A stretch of DNA of 54,069 nucleotides from Candidatus Nealsoniibacteriota bacterium (GCA_003551845.1 PUNQ01000056.1:1-54069), one strand, 5' to 3'; shown: positions 1 through 10,718, numbered from the stretch's first letter. Notes: generated by a model not told the origin, from the letters alone. Made by a program: numbers and translations.

Positions 1-119
1 ATGAAAAGACTGAGGATAGCTACGTTTATCCCCAACTCAACTATGTCTTCCTTGCTCATCTTTCCCTCTTCTTCCTTTAGAAAATCGGTGATTGATTTTT
101 TAATTCTAAATTCTTTCAC
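1..119 (-). CDS. 5' part of a small hypothetical protein (GTG start, runs off window edge)
   Basis: Minus-strand frame reads (GTG)KEFRIKKSITDFLKEEEGKMSKEDIVELGINVAILSLF... without a stop to the window edge. Confidence 0.4.
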   Translation of the reverse strand, partial: MKEFRIKKSITDFLKEEEGKMSKEDIVELGINVAILSLF

Positions 120-267
120 TTGGCTTTTAAGTTTATCGTATCTTCATTGATTATAAACCGTATAAAAAATAGTGCAAATTTTTAATGGTCACCCACTTGT
201 CCACAAGGATTTCTTTTGTTAAAATTGTTGGAGTAACCATCCTATTATTAGTTATTCACTAAATCAG

Positions 268-1971
268 ATGAACAATACCGAAAACAGAGGAAAAATAGCC
301 TACTTCAGCATGGAGATAGCTATAAAAAACAGTATCAAAAGCTACAGTGGAGGTTTGGGAGTTTTGGCCGGAGATACCCTGAAGGCGGCTGCGGACTTGA
401 AGATGCCAATGGTCGGAGTAACTCTTTTGAATAACCAAGGATACTTTAAGCAGATAATTAATAAAAACGGAGAACAAGAGGAAGAGCCCGATAATTATGA
501 TTACTCAAAATTAAAAAAAACGGATGCCGAGGCGATCGTATCAATAGAAGGAAACGAAGTAAAAGTAGGTGCTTGGAAATATGAGATAAAGGGAGAAAAA
601 GACTATTTTGTTCCGGTCTATTTTTTGGATACCGATATCGAAGGAAATAATGAGGAGTACAGAAACCTTACCGGAAATCTTTACGGTGGTGATGATCGAT
701 ATCGCTTTATGCAAGAGATAATCCTGGGAAGGGGTGGAGTAAAAATATTATCTTCTTTGGGATATGAAGATATCCAAAAATATCATCTTAATGAAGGTCA
801 TGCAGCCCTGGCGGTGATAGAAATTTTTTCCCAATTCAAGCCGAGACCACTAACCTTAACTTCCAAAAGAGCGGAAGAGATAATCGAAAAAATAAGAGAA
901 AAATGTATCTTTACCACCCACACTCCGGTAGAAGCCGGGCATGATATTTTTCCCTTGGATTTGGTTGAAAATTTACAACCGGAAATGCCCTATCGATTTC
1001 CCGGCTTGATAAAGAAAGACTTTCTCAACATGAGTCATTTGGCGGCTTATTTCAGCTTTTACATCAACGGCGTTTCCAGAAAACACCAAAAGGTTTCCAC
1101 GGAGATACTTCCCGATTATAAAATTTCATCGATTACCAACGGAGTGCATTCCAAAACCTGGACATCTCCGGAATTCAAAGAGCTATTCGATAAATACATT
1201 CCCGGCTGGCGAAGCTGTAGCCTTTCTCTGAGAAACGCTTTCAATATTTCACCGAAAGAAATTTGGGATGCTCACCAAAAAACCAAGAAAAGATTGCTTG
1301 ATTATGTTGAAGAAAAAACGGGAAAAAACTTATCGGAAGATATCTTTACCATAGGTTTCGCTCGTCGTTTCGCAACCTATAAACGCCCGACTCTCCTTTT
1401 TAACGATATGGACGAGTTGATTAGAATCCACAAAGAGGTAGGAAGAATGCAGATAATTATTGCCGGAAAAGCTCATCCTAAAGATTCGGCGGGTAAGCAA
1501 AAGATAAAGGAGGTTCATGAAATAATGAAAAATTATGAAAACGATATCGATATCGTCTTTTTGCCCGACTACGACATGCGGGTTGCGAAGCTACTTATTC
1601 CCGGTGTTGACATATGGCTGAATACTCCCCTTCCACCGAATGAAGGATCGGGAACCAGTGGGATGAAAGCGGCTCATAACGGCGTTCCTCATTTCAGCAC
1701 GCTGGACGGCTGGTGGCTGGAGGGATTCATAGACAGAAAAACCGGGTGGTCAATAGGAAAAAAAGAAGGCTCCTCTTCCCCGGAAGAGCTGACCGAAGAA
1801 GATTCAGCCGATCTTTACTATCGGTTGGAAGATAGAATATTGCCCAGATATTACAACACTCCCGACAGATGGCGGGAGACGATGAGACATACCATTGCAA
1901 TCAACGCTTCCTTTTTCAATTCGGAAAGGATGCTCAGGCAATACGCTCAAGAAGCCTATCTCCAAAAATAG
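268..1971 (+). CDS. glgP: alpha-glucan (glycogen) phosphorylase family protein, short form
   Basis: YFSMEIAI, SYSGGLGVLAGDTLKAAADL, HLNEGHAAL, TTHTPVEAGHD, NGVHSKTW, GIDIWLNTP-like and GTSGMKAAHNGVPHFSTLDGWW motifs. Confidence 0.9.
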   Translation: MNNTENRGKIAYFSMEIAIKNSIKSYSGGLGVLAGDTLKAAADLKMPMVGVTLLNNQGYFKQIINKNGEQEEEPDNYDYSKLKKTDAEAIVSIEGNEVKVGAWKYEIKGEKDYFVPVYFLDTDIEGNNEEYRNLTGNLYGGDDRYRFMQEIILGRGGVKILSSLGYEDIQKYHLNEGHAALAVIEIFSQFKPRPLTLTSKRAEEIIEKIREKCIFTTHTPVEAGHDIFPLDLVENLQPEMPYRFPGLIKKDFLNMSHLAAYFSFYINGVSRKHQKVSTEILPDYKISSITNGVHSKTWTSPEFKELFDKYIPGWRSCSLSLRNAFNISPKEIWDAHQKTKKRLLDYVEEKTGKNLSEDIFTIGFARRFATYKRPTLLFNDMDELIRIHKEVGRMQIIIAGKAHPKDSAGKQKIKEVHEIMKNYENDIDIVFLPDYDMRVAKLLIPGVDIWLNTPLPPNEGSGTSGMKAAHNGVPHFSTLDGWWLEGFIDRKTGWSIGKKEGSSSPEELTEEDSADLYYRLEDRILPRYYNTPDRWRETMRHTIAINASFFNSERMLRQYAQEAYLQK

Positions 1972-1972
1972 A

Positions 1973-2707
1973 TTATTCCCGAGTCAATATTTCCGGATTA
2001 CCGTCAACTATCGCTACGGTATGCTCGAAATGAGCGGATGGATTTTTAGTTTTTATGCCGCTTTTCGTATGCTTTATTCCCGGTTTTTTCAGGGTAACCA
2101 TCGGTTCTATACAAAAAACGAACCCTTCTTCTATCTTCATCCCTTTCCCCGGTTTACCGGTATTTAAAATTTGAGGAGCTTGATGAACTTCCCTTCCGAT
2201 ACCGTGACCACAAAGCCCTTCAACCACCACAAATCCACGGCTTCGCACATAGCTTTCAATCGCGTACCCTATATCTCCCAGCCTATTTCCCCGTTTTGCT
2301 TTTGCAATTCCCTTTTTTAGAGCTTTTTCGGTAACCGATAGCAATTTTTTCTTTTTCTCATCAATTTCTCCTATCGGAAAAGTTACAGCCATGTCGGTAT
2401 GATACCCTTTCCACTCAATTCCCAAATCTATGGACAAAATGTCCCCTTTTTTTAATTTTCTTTCGGAGGGAATTCCGTGAACTACGGTTTCATTGACGGA
2501 AGTACATATGGCGGCCGGAAAACCCTTGTAACCCAAAAAAGAGGGTTCGGCCCCCTCCTTAAAAATCAGATCTTTGGCCAATTCTTCCAGCTTACCGGTG
2601 GTTATTCCCGGTTCGGCTCTTTTTTTAACTATTTCGGTGATTGAAAAGAGCTTCCTTCCACCTTCTCTCATCAGTTCAATCTCTTTTTTATTTTTAAGCT
2701 CAATCAT
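1973..2707 (-). CDS. map: type I methionine aminopeptidase
   Basis: EIELMREGGRK, SVNETVVHGIPS, GDILSIDLG, GHGIGREVHQ; follows adk-secY. Confidence 0.95.
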   Translation of the reverse strand: MIELKNKKEIELMREGGRKLFSITEIVKKRAEPGITTGKLEELAKDLIFKEGAEPSFLGYKGFPAAICTSVNETVVHGIPSERKLKKGDILSIDLGIEWKGYHTDMAVTFPIGEIDEKKKKLLSVTEKALKKGIAKAKRGNRLGDIGYAIESYVRSRGFVVVEGLCGHGIGREVHQAPQILNTGKPGKGMKIEEGFVFCIEPMVTLKKPGIKHTKSGIKTKNPSAHFEHTVAIVDGNPEILTRE

Positions 2708-3269
2708 CGATTCCCAATAAATTAATTATATCCTTTTGAACTTTTTTAATCGATTGCTCTCCGTTTATCGTTTTCAAGATTCCCTTCTCCTTATAAAAAT
2801 CGAGTACCGGCTCGACATCGGTCTCAAACCAGCCCAAACGTCTTTCAATTTCTTCTTCATGGTCATCAGCCCGCCCACGCTTCAAAAGCCTTCTCTTGGA
2901 CTCTTCCCGGCTTATGTCGATGTGAATGGGGATAAAATCATTCCACTCGAACATTTGAAAAACTTCTTCCAACATTTTAGCCTCGTAAAGCTTTCTGGGA
3001 TTGCCGTCAAAAAGAACTCCGTCCACATTTCCGGCTTGCCTGAATTCAATCAACTTGGGCATCCAAATATTAAAAACCACGGGAGTCGGTATCAACCTGC
3101 CCTCGGAAAGCGCTTTCTCAATCTTGTTACCCATAAAGTCATCCTTTTTTGCCCTTTCTCTTAAAAGCTTTCCGGTGTAGATCGGCTCCCAGTCGGTTTT
3201 TTCAATTATTCTTTCCGCCTGAGTTCCTTTTCCGCAACCGGGTCGCCCTATCAGTGATATTATTCTCAT
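2700..3269 (-). CDS. adk: adenylate kinase
   Basis: P-loop GRPGCGKGTQ, DGNPRK, GRADD; secY-adk-map order. Confidence 0.9.
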   Translation of the reverse strand: MRIISLIGRPGCGKGTQAERIIEKTDWEPIYTGKLLRERAKKDDFMGNKIEKALSEGRLIPTPVVFNIWMPKLIEFRQAGNVDGVLFDGNPRKLYEAKMLEEVFQMFEWNDFIPIHIDISREESKRRLLKRGRADDHEEEIERRLGWFETDVEPVLDFYKEKGILKTINGEQSIKKVQKDIINLLGIDD

Positions 3270-3332
3270 ATATTTTTCCCTTTAAAATTTATTAACTTGG
3301 TTATTATAGCATTAGTAAAACTTTTCTCCAAT

Positions 3333-3353
3333 CAAAAAACGGTCCGAAGACCG
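3333..3353 (-). terminator. intrinsic terminator downstream of secY
   Basis: Minus strand GCGGTC-TTCG-GACCGT followed by TTTTT. Confidence 0.8.
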
Positions 3354-3400
3354 CTTCAAGGCTTGTCAGCGAATTAGCCGACATCATATGACAAAGCCAC

Positions 3401-4675
3401 CTAAATTTCTTCGTATTCTCTCATTTGAAGTTGAGCATTTATCTGTTGAGTGGTGTCCAGCACAACCGAAACTATAATCAAAATGGAGGCACCACCGATT
3501 AAAAATTGAAAGGTTCCCACTCCGGTTATTCCGGCAATAATGGAAGGCATCACCGCAATGGTAGCCAAATAGAGGGCACCGACCGTAAGAACACGATTCA
3601 ATATGTATCTGATATGATTTTCAGTCGATTTTCCGGGCCTTATTCCGGGAACGAAGCCTCCCATCTTTTTTAAATTATCGGCAACGTTTTCCGGGTCGAA
3701 GGTAACCGCCGTATAGAAAAAGGTGAAAAGAAAAACCAAGACGAAATAAGCCGTCCCCTGGACCCAGGGATTTTCCAAAAATGACCCCACACTTGCCGCA
3801 ATGGGAGCAATCGCTCCCTCCGTTTCAGCTAAAAATTGAGCAACCATAGGAGGCATGGCCATCAGGGAAAGAGCAAATATAATCGGAATAACTCCGGCCG
3901 GATTTATATTTAGCGGAATGTAAGTTGAAGATCCTCCATAAACTTTTCTGCCCTTCACCCTTTTTGCATAGGAAACCGGAATATTTCTCCTCGCCTCGTT
4001 AACCAAAACTACGGCAGCAACTATAAATATCGCTAAAAAGATGAATAAAATATAAGACGGTAATTGAGTATAATCCCAAGTAACTATCGCTTCATATATT
4101 TGAGCGGGAACATTGGCTATAATACCGGCAAAAATCAGTAAAGAAACCCCGTTACCGATCCCCTTTTCACTTATAAGCTCACCTATCCACATCAAAAATA
4201 CCGTTCCGGCGGTGACCGTAAGTATCGTGGCAATCAAATCAACCGGCCCAAGGGGGTCTATAACTCCCTGATTCTGAAAAAGAGTCAACATTCCGAAGGA
4301 TTGAAGAGTGGCAAACGGAACGGTCAAAAGTCTTCCGTATTGATTTATCTTTTGCCGTCCTTGCTCTCCTTCTTCCTTGTAAAGTTTTTCCAGGCGAGGA
4401 AAAACCATGGTTAAAAGCTGCATAACAATTACCGCCGTAATGTAAGGTCCCAAGCCCAGCATGGCAATTGAAAACCTGTCCATGGTTCCACCGGTAAAAA
4501 CATTGGCGAACTCAAACATCTGAAATTGAGCAAAAAACTCTTCCAATCTCTCCGGATCCATTCCCGGCATCGGAATATTGGCCATCACTCTGAATATTGC
4601 CAACATTCCCAAAACGAAAAGTATCCGATTTTTCAGGTCTTCAATCTTAAATATTTGAGCTATCTTTTTGAACAT
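3401..4675 (-). CDS. secY: preprotein translocase subunit SecY
   Basis: Multi-TM; RILFVLGMLAIFRVMANIPMPG, YGRLLT, NGVSLLIFAGI, VYGGSSTYIPLNINPAGVIPIIFA, GGFVPGIRPGK. Confidence 0.97.
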   Translation of the reverse strand: MFKKIAQIFKIEDLKNRILFVLGMLAIFRVMANIPMPGMDPERLEEFFAQFQMFEFANVFTGGTMDRFSIAMLGLGPYITAVIVMQLLTMVFPRLEKLYKEEGEQGRQKINQYGRLLTVPFATLQSFGMLTLFQNQGVIDPLGPVDLIATILTVTAGTVFLMWIGELISEKGIGNGVSLLIFAGIIANVPAQIYEAIVTWDYTQLPSYILFIFLAIFIVAAVVLVNEARRNIPVSYAKRVKGRKVYGGSSTYIPLNINPAGVIPIIFALSLMAMPPMVAQFLAETEGAIAPIAASVGSFLENPWVQGTAYFVLVFLFTFFYTAVTFDPENVADNLKKMGGFVPGIRPGKSTENHIRYILNRVLTVGALYLATIAVMPSIIAGITGVGTFQFLIGGASILIIVSVVLDTTQQINAQLQMREYEEI

Positions 4676-4709
4676 GGATTGAGTTCTTTTTAGGTTATCC
4701 TAAAATATT

Positions 4710-5135
4710 TTATTCGACAGTTCCTCCCGCCTCGGAAATCTTCTTCTTTGCACTCTTCGAAAATTTACAGCTTTTGACGGTTAATGATTTTTCAATTTTT
4801 CCTTCTCCTAAAATTTTAACTTGCGGAACTTTTCCCTTTACTCTTCTCACCAGCCCTTTTTCTGCCAATACGAAAGGCTTAACGGTGTCTCCGTCATCAA
4901 AAGCGGCTTGAAGGTCCTTGACGTTAACCACGGCGAATTTTTTTCCGGAAGAGGTGTTGTACCCTCTCAACTTGGGATATCTTTTAATTAACCCTCTTAT
5001 TATCGGTTCTCCTCCGGTTCCGGCTCTCTTTTTTTGTCCCTTGGTTCCTTTACCGGAAAAAGAGCCACGAGCACCGCCGCGACCGATTCTTTTTTTCTTC
5101 TTCTTATCTTTTGATTTTAAATCGTGAAGTTGCAT
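4710..5135 (-). CDS. rplO: 50S ribosomal protein L15
   Basis: RIGRGGARGSFSGKGTKGQKKRAG. Confidence 0.95.
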   Translation of the reverse strand: MQLHDLKSKDKKKKKRIGRGGARGSFSGKGTKGQKKRAGTGGEPIIRGLIKRYPKLRGYNTSSGKKFAVVNVKDLQAAFDDGDTVKPFVLAEKGLVRRVKGKVPQVKILGEGKIEKSLTVKSCKFSKSAKKKISEAGGTVE

Positions 5136-5590
5136 TATTCCTTTAAATTATCCAAAGCTTTTATAGTCGCCCTGGCGTTGTTCAACTTGTTTCTCGTATT
5201 GCCCAATATTTTGGAAGATATGTCTTGCACTCCGGCCATCGAGCATATCGATCTGACCGTTCCACCGGCTACCAAGCCCCTTCCTTTGGCTTGAGGCTTT
5301 AAAAGCACTTCCGCCGCACCGTGTTTTCCCATTATTTCATGAGCGATGGTTCCTTCTTTCAAATTAACCTCTATAACATTTTTTTTGGCCTTTTTGGTCG
5401 CCTTGTCTATCGCCTTTCCGACATCGTTACCTTTTGCCAAGCCGACACCCACTTTTCCATTTTGGTTTCCGACCACGACCAAAGCCCTGAACCTTAATCT
5501 TCTTCCGCCGGCAGTCATCCTTTCCACTCTGTCTATGTGTAAAACATCCGATTTGAATTCCTTGTCTTTTTGTTGCTTTTTTCTTTCCAT
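5135..5590 (-). CDS. rpsE: 30S ribosomal protein S5
   Basis: RVERMTAGGRRLRFRALVVVGNQNGKVGVGLAKGNDV. Confidence 0.97.
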   Translation of the reverse strand: MERKKQQKDKEFKSDVLHIDRVERMTAGGRRLRFRALVVVGNQNGKVGVGLAKGNDVGKAIDKATKKAKKNVIEVNLKEGTIAHEIMGKHGAAEVLLKPQAKGRGLVAGGTVRSICSMAGVQDISSKILGNTRNKLNNARATIKALDNLKE

Positions 5591-5617
5591 AGTAATGTCG
5601 GTGAGTATTATTAAAAA

Positions 5618-5971
5618 TTAAAATTCAAGTCCCGCTTCTCGCGCTCCTTCGGCCAAAGCCTTGACTCTTCCGTGATATTTATAGCCACCCCTGTCGAAAA
5701 CAGCTTTTTTTATTCCTTCTTTTTTCGCCTTTTTCCCCAAAAGTTTACCAGTCTCAAAAGCCAACTTCACCTTCCTGTTATCTTCTTTTATCTCTTTTTC
5801 AATATCTTTGTCCTTGGCGGAAGCCAATACGTTTCCGGTAGTGTCATCAACAAGCTGTCCATAGATATGCTTTGAAGACCTGTAGACATTTAACCGGGGC
5901 TTGCTTTTTGTTCCTCTTATTTCGGACCTGATTCTCTTGTGTCTTTTTTTTCTTGCTTTTTCTTTTGACAT
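5618..5971 (-). CDS. rplR: 50S ribosomal protein L18
   Basis: [58 protein letters not shown]. Confidence 0.95.
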   Translation of the reverse strand: MSKEKARKKRHKRIRSEIRGTKSKPRLNVYRSSKHIYGQLVDDTTGNVLASAKDKDIEKEIKEDNRKVKLAFETGKLLGKKAKKEGIKKAVFDRGGYKYHGRVKALAEGAREAGLEF

Positions 5972-5991
5972 TTTTATTTTCTTGATCCTTT

Positions 5992-6534
5992 TTATTCCGT
6001 ACCGACCGCCTTTTTACCCTCTTTTCTTATTATCTCTTCTCCTTCATATCGAATTCCTTTTCCCTTGTAGGGTTCGGGGGGTCTGACCGCTCTTATCTTG
6101 GCGGCGACTTCTCCCACCTTCGCCTTTTCTATTCCGGAAACTTTTATCTTTCCTTTTTCAACCTCAACGGAGACATCTTCCGGGGGATCCATTTTAACCG
6201 GATGAGAAAACCCGACTTCTATTACCAGGGTTCTCCCTTCCGTTCTTGCTCTGTATCCGACTCCGTGAAGCTCCAATTTTTTTTCAAATCCTTCCGTTAC
6301 TCCATGAACCATATTAGCCACTAAGCTTCTTTCCAATCCCAAAAAGGCTTTTGATTTCTTGGTTTCCTTTTCTATCGTAAGCTGTAATGATTCTCCTTCT
6401 TTTTTTATTCCTATTTCCGGTCGTATTTTTCTTTCAAGCTCGCCCTTGGGTCCTTTCACCCGTACCAATCTCCCGTTTATTTCAACATCCGCCGTCGAAG
6501 GTATATTTATCGGTTTTTTTCCTATTCTGGACAT
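5992..6534 (-). CDS. rplF: 50S ribosomal protein L6 (start set at MSRIGKKPI)
   Basis: [33 protein letters not shown]. Confidence 0.95.
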   Translation of the reverse strand: MSRIGKKPINIPSTADVEINGRLVRVKGPKGELERKIRPEIGIKKEGESLQLTIEKETKKSKAFLGLERSLVANMVHGVTEGFEKKLELHGVGYRARTEGRTLVIEVGFSHPVKMDPPEDVSVEVEKGKIKVSGIEKAKVGEVAAKIRAVRPPEPYKGKGIRYEGEEIIRKEGKKAVGTE

Positions 6535-6538
6535 GGTT

Positions 6539-6928
6539 TTAATGCACTTTACATAAAATTTCTCCACCCAAGCCGGCTGTTTTCGCTTCCTTGTTGGTCA
6601 TTACTCCTTTGGGGGTCGATATTATCGATATCCCGTAACCTCCCTTAACCGGCTTTATGTCTTTTAGGGAAGTATAAACTCTTCTTCCCGGCTTGGAAAC
6701 CCTTTCCGTTTCGGTTATCGCCGGTTTTCCGTTTTCGTATTTCAAATTGACCCTGATTACTCTCTTCGGGTTTTTTCCTTTCTTTTCAGCGGCATCGATA
6801 AATCCTTCCGCTTCCAAAACTTTGGCAATCTTGTATTTGATTTTGGAAAAAGGAATATCGACCGTCTTTTTGTTTACGGCCTGTCCGTTTTCCAATCTAT
6901 TTAACATGTCCGTTATTGGGTCAGTCAT
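6539..6928 (-). CDS. rpsH: 30S ribosomal protein S8
   Basis: DPITDMLNRLENG, RVSKPGRRVY, GYGISIISTPKGVMTNKEA. Confidence 0.95.
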   Translation of the reverse strand: MTDPITDMLNRLENGQAVNKKTVDIPFSKIKYKIAKVLEAEGFIDAAEKKGKNPKRVIRVNLKYENGKPAITETERVSKPGRRVYTSLKDIKPVKGGYGISIISTPKGVMTNKEAKTAGLGGEILCKVH

Positions 6929-6944
6929 AATTCTGATATAAATT

Positions 6945-7130
6945 TTACCAACTTGATTTTCTTATTCCGGGTATTTCTCCCTCATTTGCCTTTTCTCTGA
7001 AGCAAATCCTGCAGAGTCCGAAGTCTCTCATATATCCCCTGGTTCTGCCACACCTGAAGCAGCGACGAACTTTTCTCGTCTTGTATTTCGGTTCTTTTTT
7101 GGCTTTTTCTTTTTGTGCTCTTGTTGCCAT
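6945..7130 (-). CDS. rpsN: 30S ribosomal protein S14, zinc-binding type
   Basis: [25 protein letters not shown], CxxC..CxxC; 61 aa. Confidence 0.95.
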   Translation of the reverse strand: MATRAQKEKAKKEPKYKTRKVRRCFRCGRTRGYMRDFGLCRICFREKANEGEIPGIRKSSW

Positions 7131-7137
7131 ACTTTTT

Positions 7138-7701
7138 TTAATTATCTTTTTTGAAAGGAAATCCCATTTTTTTGAAAAGCTCCAATCCTTCTTTTTCGGT
7201 TTCGGCGGTGTTGGTTATCGTTATCTGCATACTGAATATATCATCCCTTTCATCGGCAGGTATTTCCGGAAAAGAGATCTGTTCATCTATTCCCAGAGTC
7301 AAATTTCCGGAACTGTCCACCGAATTCGGGTTAAGTCCCCTAAAATCTCTCAACCCGGGAAATACGACATTTATCAATTTTTCTAAAAAATTATTCATCC
7401 TTCCACCCCTCAAAGTAACCATGATACCCACCGGATCTCCTTCTCTTATGTCAAATCCCGAAATTGATTTTTTTGCTTTGGTTACCACCGGTTTTTGTCC
7501 GGCGATAAGTCCGATATCTTTGGATACGTATTCTATTATTTCTTCTTTTTTATCGGTTGATTTTCCTTTCAGCTTTTCTCCTATTCCCGTATTCAAAACC
7601 ACTTTTTCCAATCGGGGGACGGCCATTCGGCTACCGTACCCGAATTCATTTTTCATCTCGTCAACCACCTTTTCATTAAATTGTTTCTTCAAATCTTCCA
7701 T
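7138..7701 (-). CDS. rplE: 50S ribosomal protein L5
   Basis: [56 protein letters not shown]. Confidence 0.96.
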   Translation of the reverse strand: MEDLKKQFNEKVVDEMKNEFGYGSRMAVPRLEKVVLNTGIGEKLKGKSTDKKEEIIEYVSKDIGLIAGQKPVVTKAKKSISGFDIREGDPVGIMVTLRGGRMNNFLEKLINVVFPGLRDFRGLNPNSVDSSGNLTLGIDEQISFPEIPADERDDIFSMQITITNTAETEKEGLELFKKMGFPFKKDN

Positions 7702-7702
7702 A

Positions 7703-8011
7703 TCAATTAAACTCTTTTTTACATTTTTTACAAACTCTTTTTTTATCTTTATCGGATCTTTTTATACCCGTTCTCACTGCATCACCGCATTTCGGGCAAA
7801 CCAATTTTACATTGGATACGTCCATCGGAGCGGGAAATTCAACAATCTGCCCCGATTCTCCCTGTTTTTTGGGTCTTACATGCTTTTTCATTAAATTCAA
7901 TCCTTCCACGATAACTTGCCCGTCTTGAGGAAAAGCATGCATCACTTCGCCCGTTTTTCCCCGATCCTTGCCCGCAATTATTAAAACTTTGTCACCTTTT
8001 TTTATTTTCAT
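7703..8011 (-). CDS. rplX: 50S ribosomal protein L24
   Basis: [34 protein letters not shown]-terminal ribbon. Confidence 0.95.
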   Translation of the reverse strand: MKIKKGDKVLIIAGKDRGKTGEVMHAFPQDGQVIVEGLNLMKKHVRPKKQGESGQIVEFPAPMDVSNVKLVCPKCGDAVRTGIKRSDKDKKRVCKKCKKEFN

Positions 8012-8379
8012 ACTATCTCCTTTGCTAAAGTGGTAATCTTTTTGAATCCCTTGTCGGCCAGCTCTCTCGGAATCGGACCGAAGATTCTACCTCCCTTGGG
8101 CTCGTTGGAGTCACCGTCCAAAACCACGGCCGCATTTTCATCAAACCTGACATAGGATCCGTCTTTTCTTCTGAATTCTTTCTTTTGCCTGACTATCACC
8201 GCCCTGACCACATCATGCTTTTTAACTTCTTTTCTGGGTTCCGCCTCTTTTACGGCAGCCACTATCACATCACCGATTTGAGCATACCTTTTTTTGGAAC
8301 CACCCAAAACCTTGAAGCATTGAATCTTTTTAGCTCCCGCATTATCGGCCACTTTCAATTTTGTTTCCGGCTGAATCAT
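8008..8379 (-). CDS. rplN: 50S ribosomal protein L14 (start set at MIQPETKL)
   Basis: [33 protein letters not shown]. Confidence 0.95.
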   Translation of the reverse strand: MIQPETKLKVADNAGAKKIQCFKVLGGSKKRYAQIGDVIVAAVKEAEPRKEVKKHDVVRAVIVRQKKEFRRKDGSYVRFDENAAVVLDGDSNEPKGGRIFGPIPRELADKGFKKITTLAKEIV

Positions 8380-8383
8380 GAAG

Positions 8384-8623
8384 TCAACTCTTTTTAAGCT
8401 TTTTAACGACTTTCCATCTTTTTCTTCTTGAGATCGGTTTCGCTTCTTCAATCAGAACTCGATCCCCCTCGACGCAATCTTCATTCTCATCATGTGCTTT
8501 ATATTTTTTGTGTACTTCGTATCTTTTTTCGTAACGAGGATGTTTTTTGACCCTTGAAACCTCGACAACTACCGTTTTGTCTTGCTTTGTGGAAATAACT
8601 TTTCCTTCCAATTTACTTTTCAT
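8384..8623 (-). CDS. rpsQ: 30S ribosomal protein S17
   Basis: [39 protein letters not shown]. Confidence 0.93.
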   Translation of the reverse strand: MKSKLEGKVISTKQDKTVVVEVSRVKKHPRYEKRYEVHKKYKAHDENEDCVEGDRVLIEEAKPISRRKRWKVVKKLKKS

Positions 8624-8810
8624 AAGAACCCTCGTTTAAAATGGTTAATATTCTGGCAATCTCTTTTTTTAAACCTCGAGCTTCTTTTATATTTTTTACT
8701 TTTCCTGAAGAAAGTCCGTATCTCGTCTCTCTGAGCTTTTCTCTTTTTTGATCAAGAAGCTTTCTCAACTCTTCTTCACTTTTTTTTCTTAATTGATTCG
8801 CTTTCATCAT
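8613..8810 (-). CDS. rpmC: 50S ribosomal protein L29
   Basis: Small helical protein in canonical rplP-rpmC-rpsQ position; [33 protein letters not shown]. Confidence 0.93.
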   Translation of the reverse strand: MMKANQLRKKSEEELRKLLDQKREKLRETRYGLSSGKVKNIKEARGLKKEIARILTILNEGSYEK

Positions 8811-9220
8811 TTTTTTCTTACGAATTTGGTTCTGACCGGTAATTTGTCCGAAGCTCGGGAAAAAGCTTCCTTGGCTTTCTCTTCACTTATTCCGTCGAGC
8901 TCGAAAATGATGCGACCCGGTTTTATGGGTGCTACATATCTGTCAACACTTCCCTTTCCTCCTCCCATGGGAACTTCCAATCCTTTTTTGGTCACCGGTT
9001 TGTCCGGAAATATCCTTATCCACATCTTTCCTCCTTTTCTGAGATGCCTGATTATCGCCCTGCGAGCCGCCTCCAGCTGCCTGGAAGTAATCCATTTGGC
9101 ATCAAGGGTTTTGAGTCCGTAGGTTCCGAATTCAACCTTGGTTCCGGAGGAGGCTACACCTTTGAGCCTCTTCATCTCCTTGTGCCTTTTTCTGTGTTTT
9201 ACTTTTTTCGGTACTAACAT
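8807..9220 (-). CDS. rplP: 50S ribosomal protein L16
   Basis: [49 protein letters not shown]. Confidence 0.97.
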   Translation of the reverse strand: MLVPKKVKHRKRHKEMKRLKGVASSGTKVEFGTYGLKTLDAKWITSRQLEAARRAIIRHLRKGGKMWIRIFPDKPVTKKGLEVPMGGGKGSVDRYVAPIKPGRIIFELDGISEEKAKEAFSRASDKLPVRTKFVRKK

Positions 9221-9221
9221 G

Positions 9222-9872
9222 TTAATCGAATTTTTCTCCTTTATAAATCATTACCTTTATTCCGATCGTTCCGAATTTACAATAAGCTTCTTCAAAAGCA
9301 TAATCCAAGTCGGCTCTCAAGGTTTCTCGGGGCAGATTTCCTTCCGAAATATGCTCCGTTCTGGCGATCTCACTACCGTTAAGTCTTCCGGCAACCTGGA
9401 TTCTGGCTCCTTGAACGCTTCTGTTGGCCGTAATTTTTCCCATGGCGTGCTTTATAACCCTTCTGTAATGCATCCTTTTTTCCAATTGCTTGGCTATCTC
9501 CTTGGCGGCTACGGAAGCCCGAGACCAGGGATCTTTTACTTCTTTGACTTCTATTCTGACATTTTTTTCCGGAGTTAATCTTTCTTTCTCCAAAACCTCA
9601 TCCAGTCCGGCCTTCAAGCTTTTGACTCCTTCTCCTCCTCTACCGATGACAAGACCCGGCCTGGAAGAATGAATTACTATATTCAATTGAGAAGGTGTTC
9701 TTCTTATTTCTATTTCAGCCAACCCGACATCATGCAATCTGTTATTTATATATTCCCTTATGATGTGGTCCTCTTCCAGGTACTCGGGATATTTTTCATC
9801 ATAAAATCCCTTCGACTTCCAGTCGGTCGTAGTGGTTATTCTTTTAATTCTCGGATGAGATCTCTGGGACAT
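9222..9872 (-). CDS. rpsC: 30S ribosomal protein S3
   Basis: KH domain [35 protein letters not shown]. Confidence 0.96.
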   Translation of the reverse strand: MSQRSHPRIKRITTTTDWKSKGFYDEKYPEYLEEDHIIREYINNRLHDVGLAEIEIRRTPSQLNIVIHSSRPGLVIGRGGEGVKSLKAGLDEVLEKERLTPEKNVRIEVKEVKDPWSRASVAAKEIAKQLEKRMHYRRVIKHAMGKITANRSVQGARIQVAGRLNGSEIARTEHISEGNLPRETLRADLDYAFEEAYCKFGTIGIKVMIYKGEKFD

Positions 9873-9877
9873 GTTTT

Positions 9878-10393
9878 TTATATTGATTTTCTTCTAAAAA
9901 TACTTTCACCTTTACCTTTTTGCTCTTTTTTTGTTTTATCTTCTTTTCTCGGAGGCTTCGAATCCTTATCTCTTTTATCTTTTGCTTCTTCTTTGGGCTT
10001 CTCTTTGCTCTTTACTTTCTTTATCTTTCCTTTTTTTCCGGTCTTCAATTCTTCTCCGGGATTGACTTCATCCAAAACCAAAGTGATGTGTGATGTCTTC
10101 TTTTGAATTTGGTTGGTCGCTCCCCGCGCTCTGGGTCGCCATCTTTTCAGTGTCGGGCCTTCATCAACTCTTATTTCGGCAACGTATAAATCTTTCTCAC
10201 TCAATTCAAAATTGTGTTCAGCGTTGGCAACAGCCGATTTTAAAAGCTTCTCGACCGGTTCAGCCGCTTTATTGGGAACAAATTGTAACTTAACCTTCGC
10301 TTCGGAAACTTTTCTACCCCTGATCAAATCCGCAACCAAGCGAACCTTGCGGGGAGACATTCTCAGATAATTCAATTTTGCATCAACTTTCAT
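9878..10393 (-). CDS. rplV: 50S ribosomal protein L22 with long basic C-terminal extension
   Basis: LRMSPRKVRLVADLIRGRKV, WRPRARGATNQIQKKTSHITLVL; then a ~60-aa K/E-rich tail. Confidence 0.93.
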   Translation of the reverse strand: MKVDAKLNYLRMSPRKVRLVADLIRGRKVSEAKVKLQFVPNKAAEPVEKLLKSAVANAEHNFELSEKDLYVAEIRVDEGPTLKRWRPRARGATNQIQKKTSHITLVLDEVNPGEELKTGKKGKIKKVKSKEKPKEEAKDKRDKDSKPPRKEDKTKKEQKGKGESIFRRKSI

Positions 10394-10421
10394 AAATTTT
10401 TACACCACTTTAATCGTTTTT

Positions 10422-10718
10422 TCAACTCTTTTTTTCTTTTCCGCCTTTTTCAATCTCCCGCTGCATACGTCCACCGTGCCTTATGAATTTTTTCGTCGGC
10501 GAAAATTCTCCCAACTTATGCCCGACCATATCTTCGGTAACCGAAACCTCCACATGCTCTTTTCCGTTATAGACACCGAAAGTAAAGCCGATCATTTCGG
10601 GTGTAATTACCGCATCTCGAGCCCAAGTCTTTATCATCCCGTCTCCCGGTTTCCTGTCGGCTACCTTCTTTATCAATCGCTCATTTATGTTGGGGCCTTT
10701 TTTTAAACTTCTTGCCAT
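10422..10718 (-). CDS. rpsS: 30S ribosomal protein S19
   Basis: [54 protein letters not shown]. Confidence 0.97.
   Translation of the reverse strand: MARSLKKGPNINERLIKKVADRKPGDGMIKTWARDAVITPEMIGFTFGVYNGKEHVEVSVTEDMVGHKLGEFSPTKKFIRHGGRMQREIEKGGKEKKS

Noticed and set aside
7151-7894. 247-aa plus-strand ORF in the track
   Set aside because: Antisense to rplE/rplX, low-complexity F/S/P-rich shadow ORF; the minus-strand proteins are unambiguous
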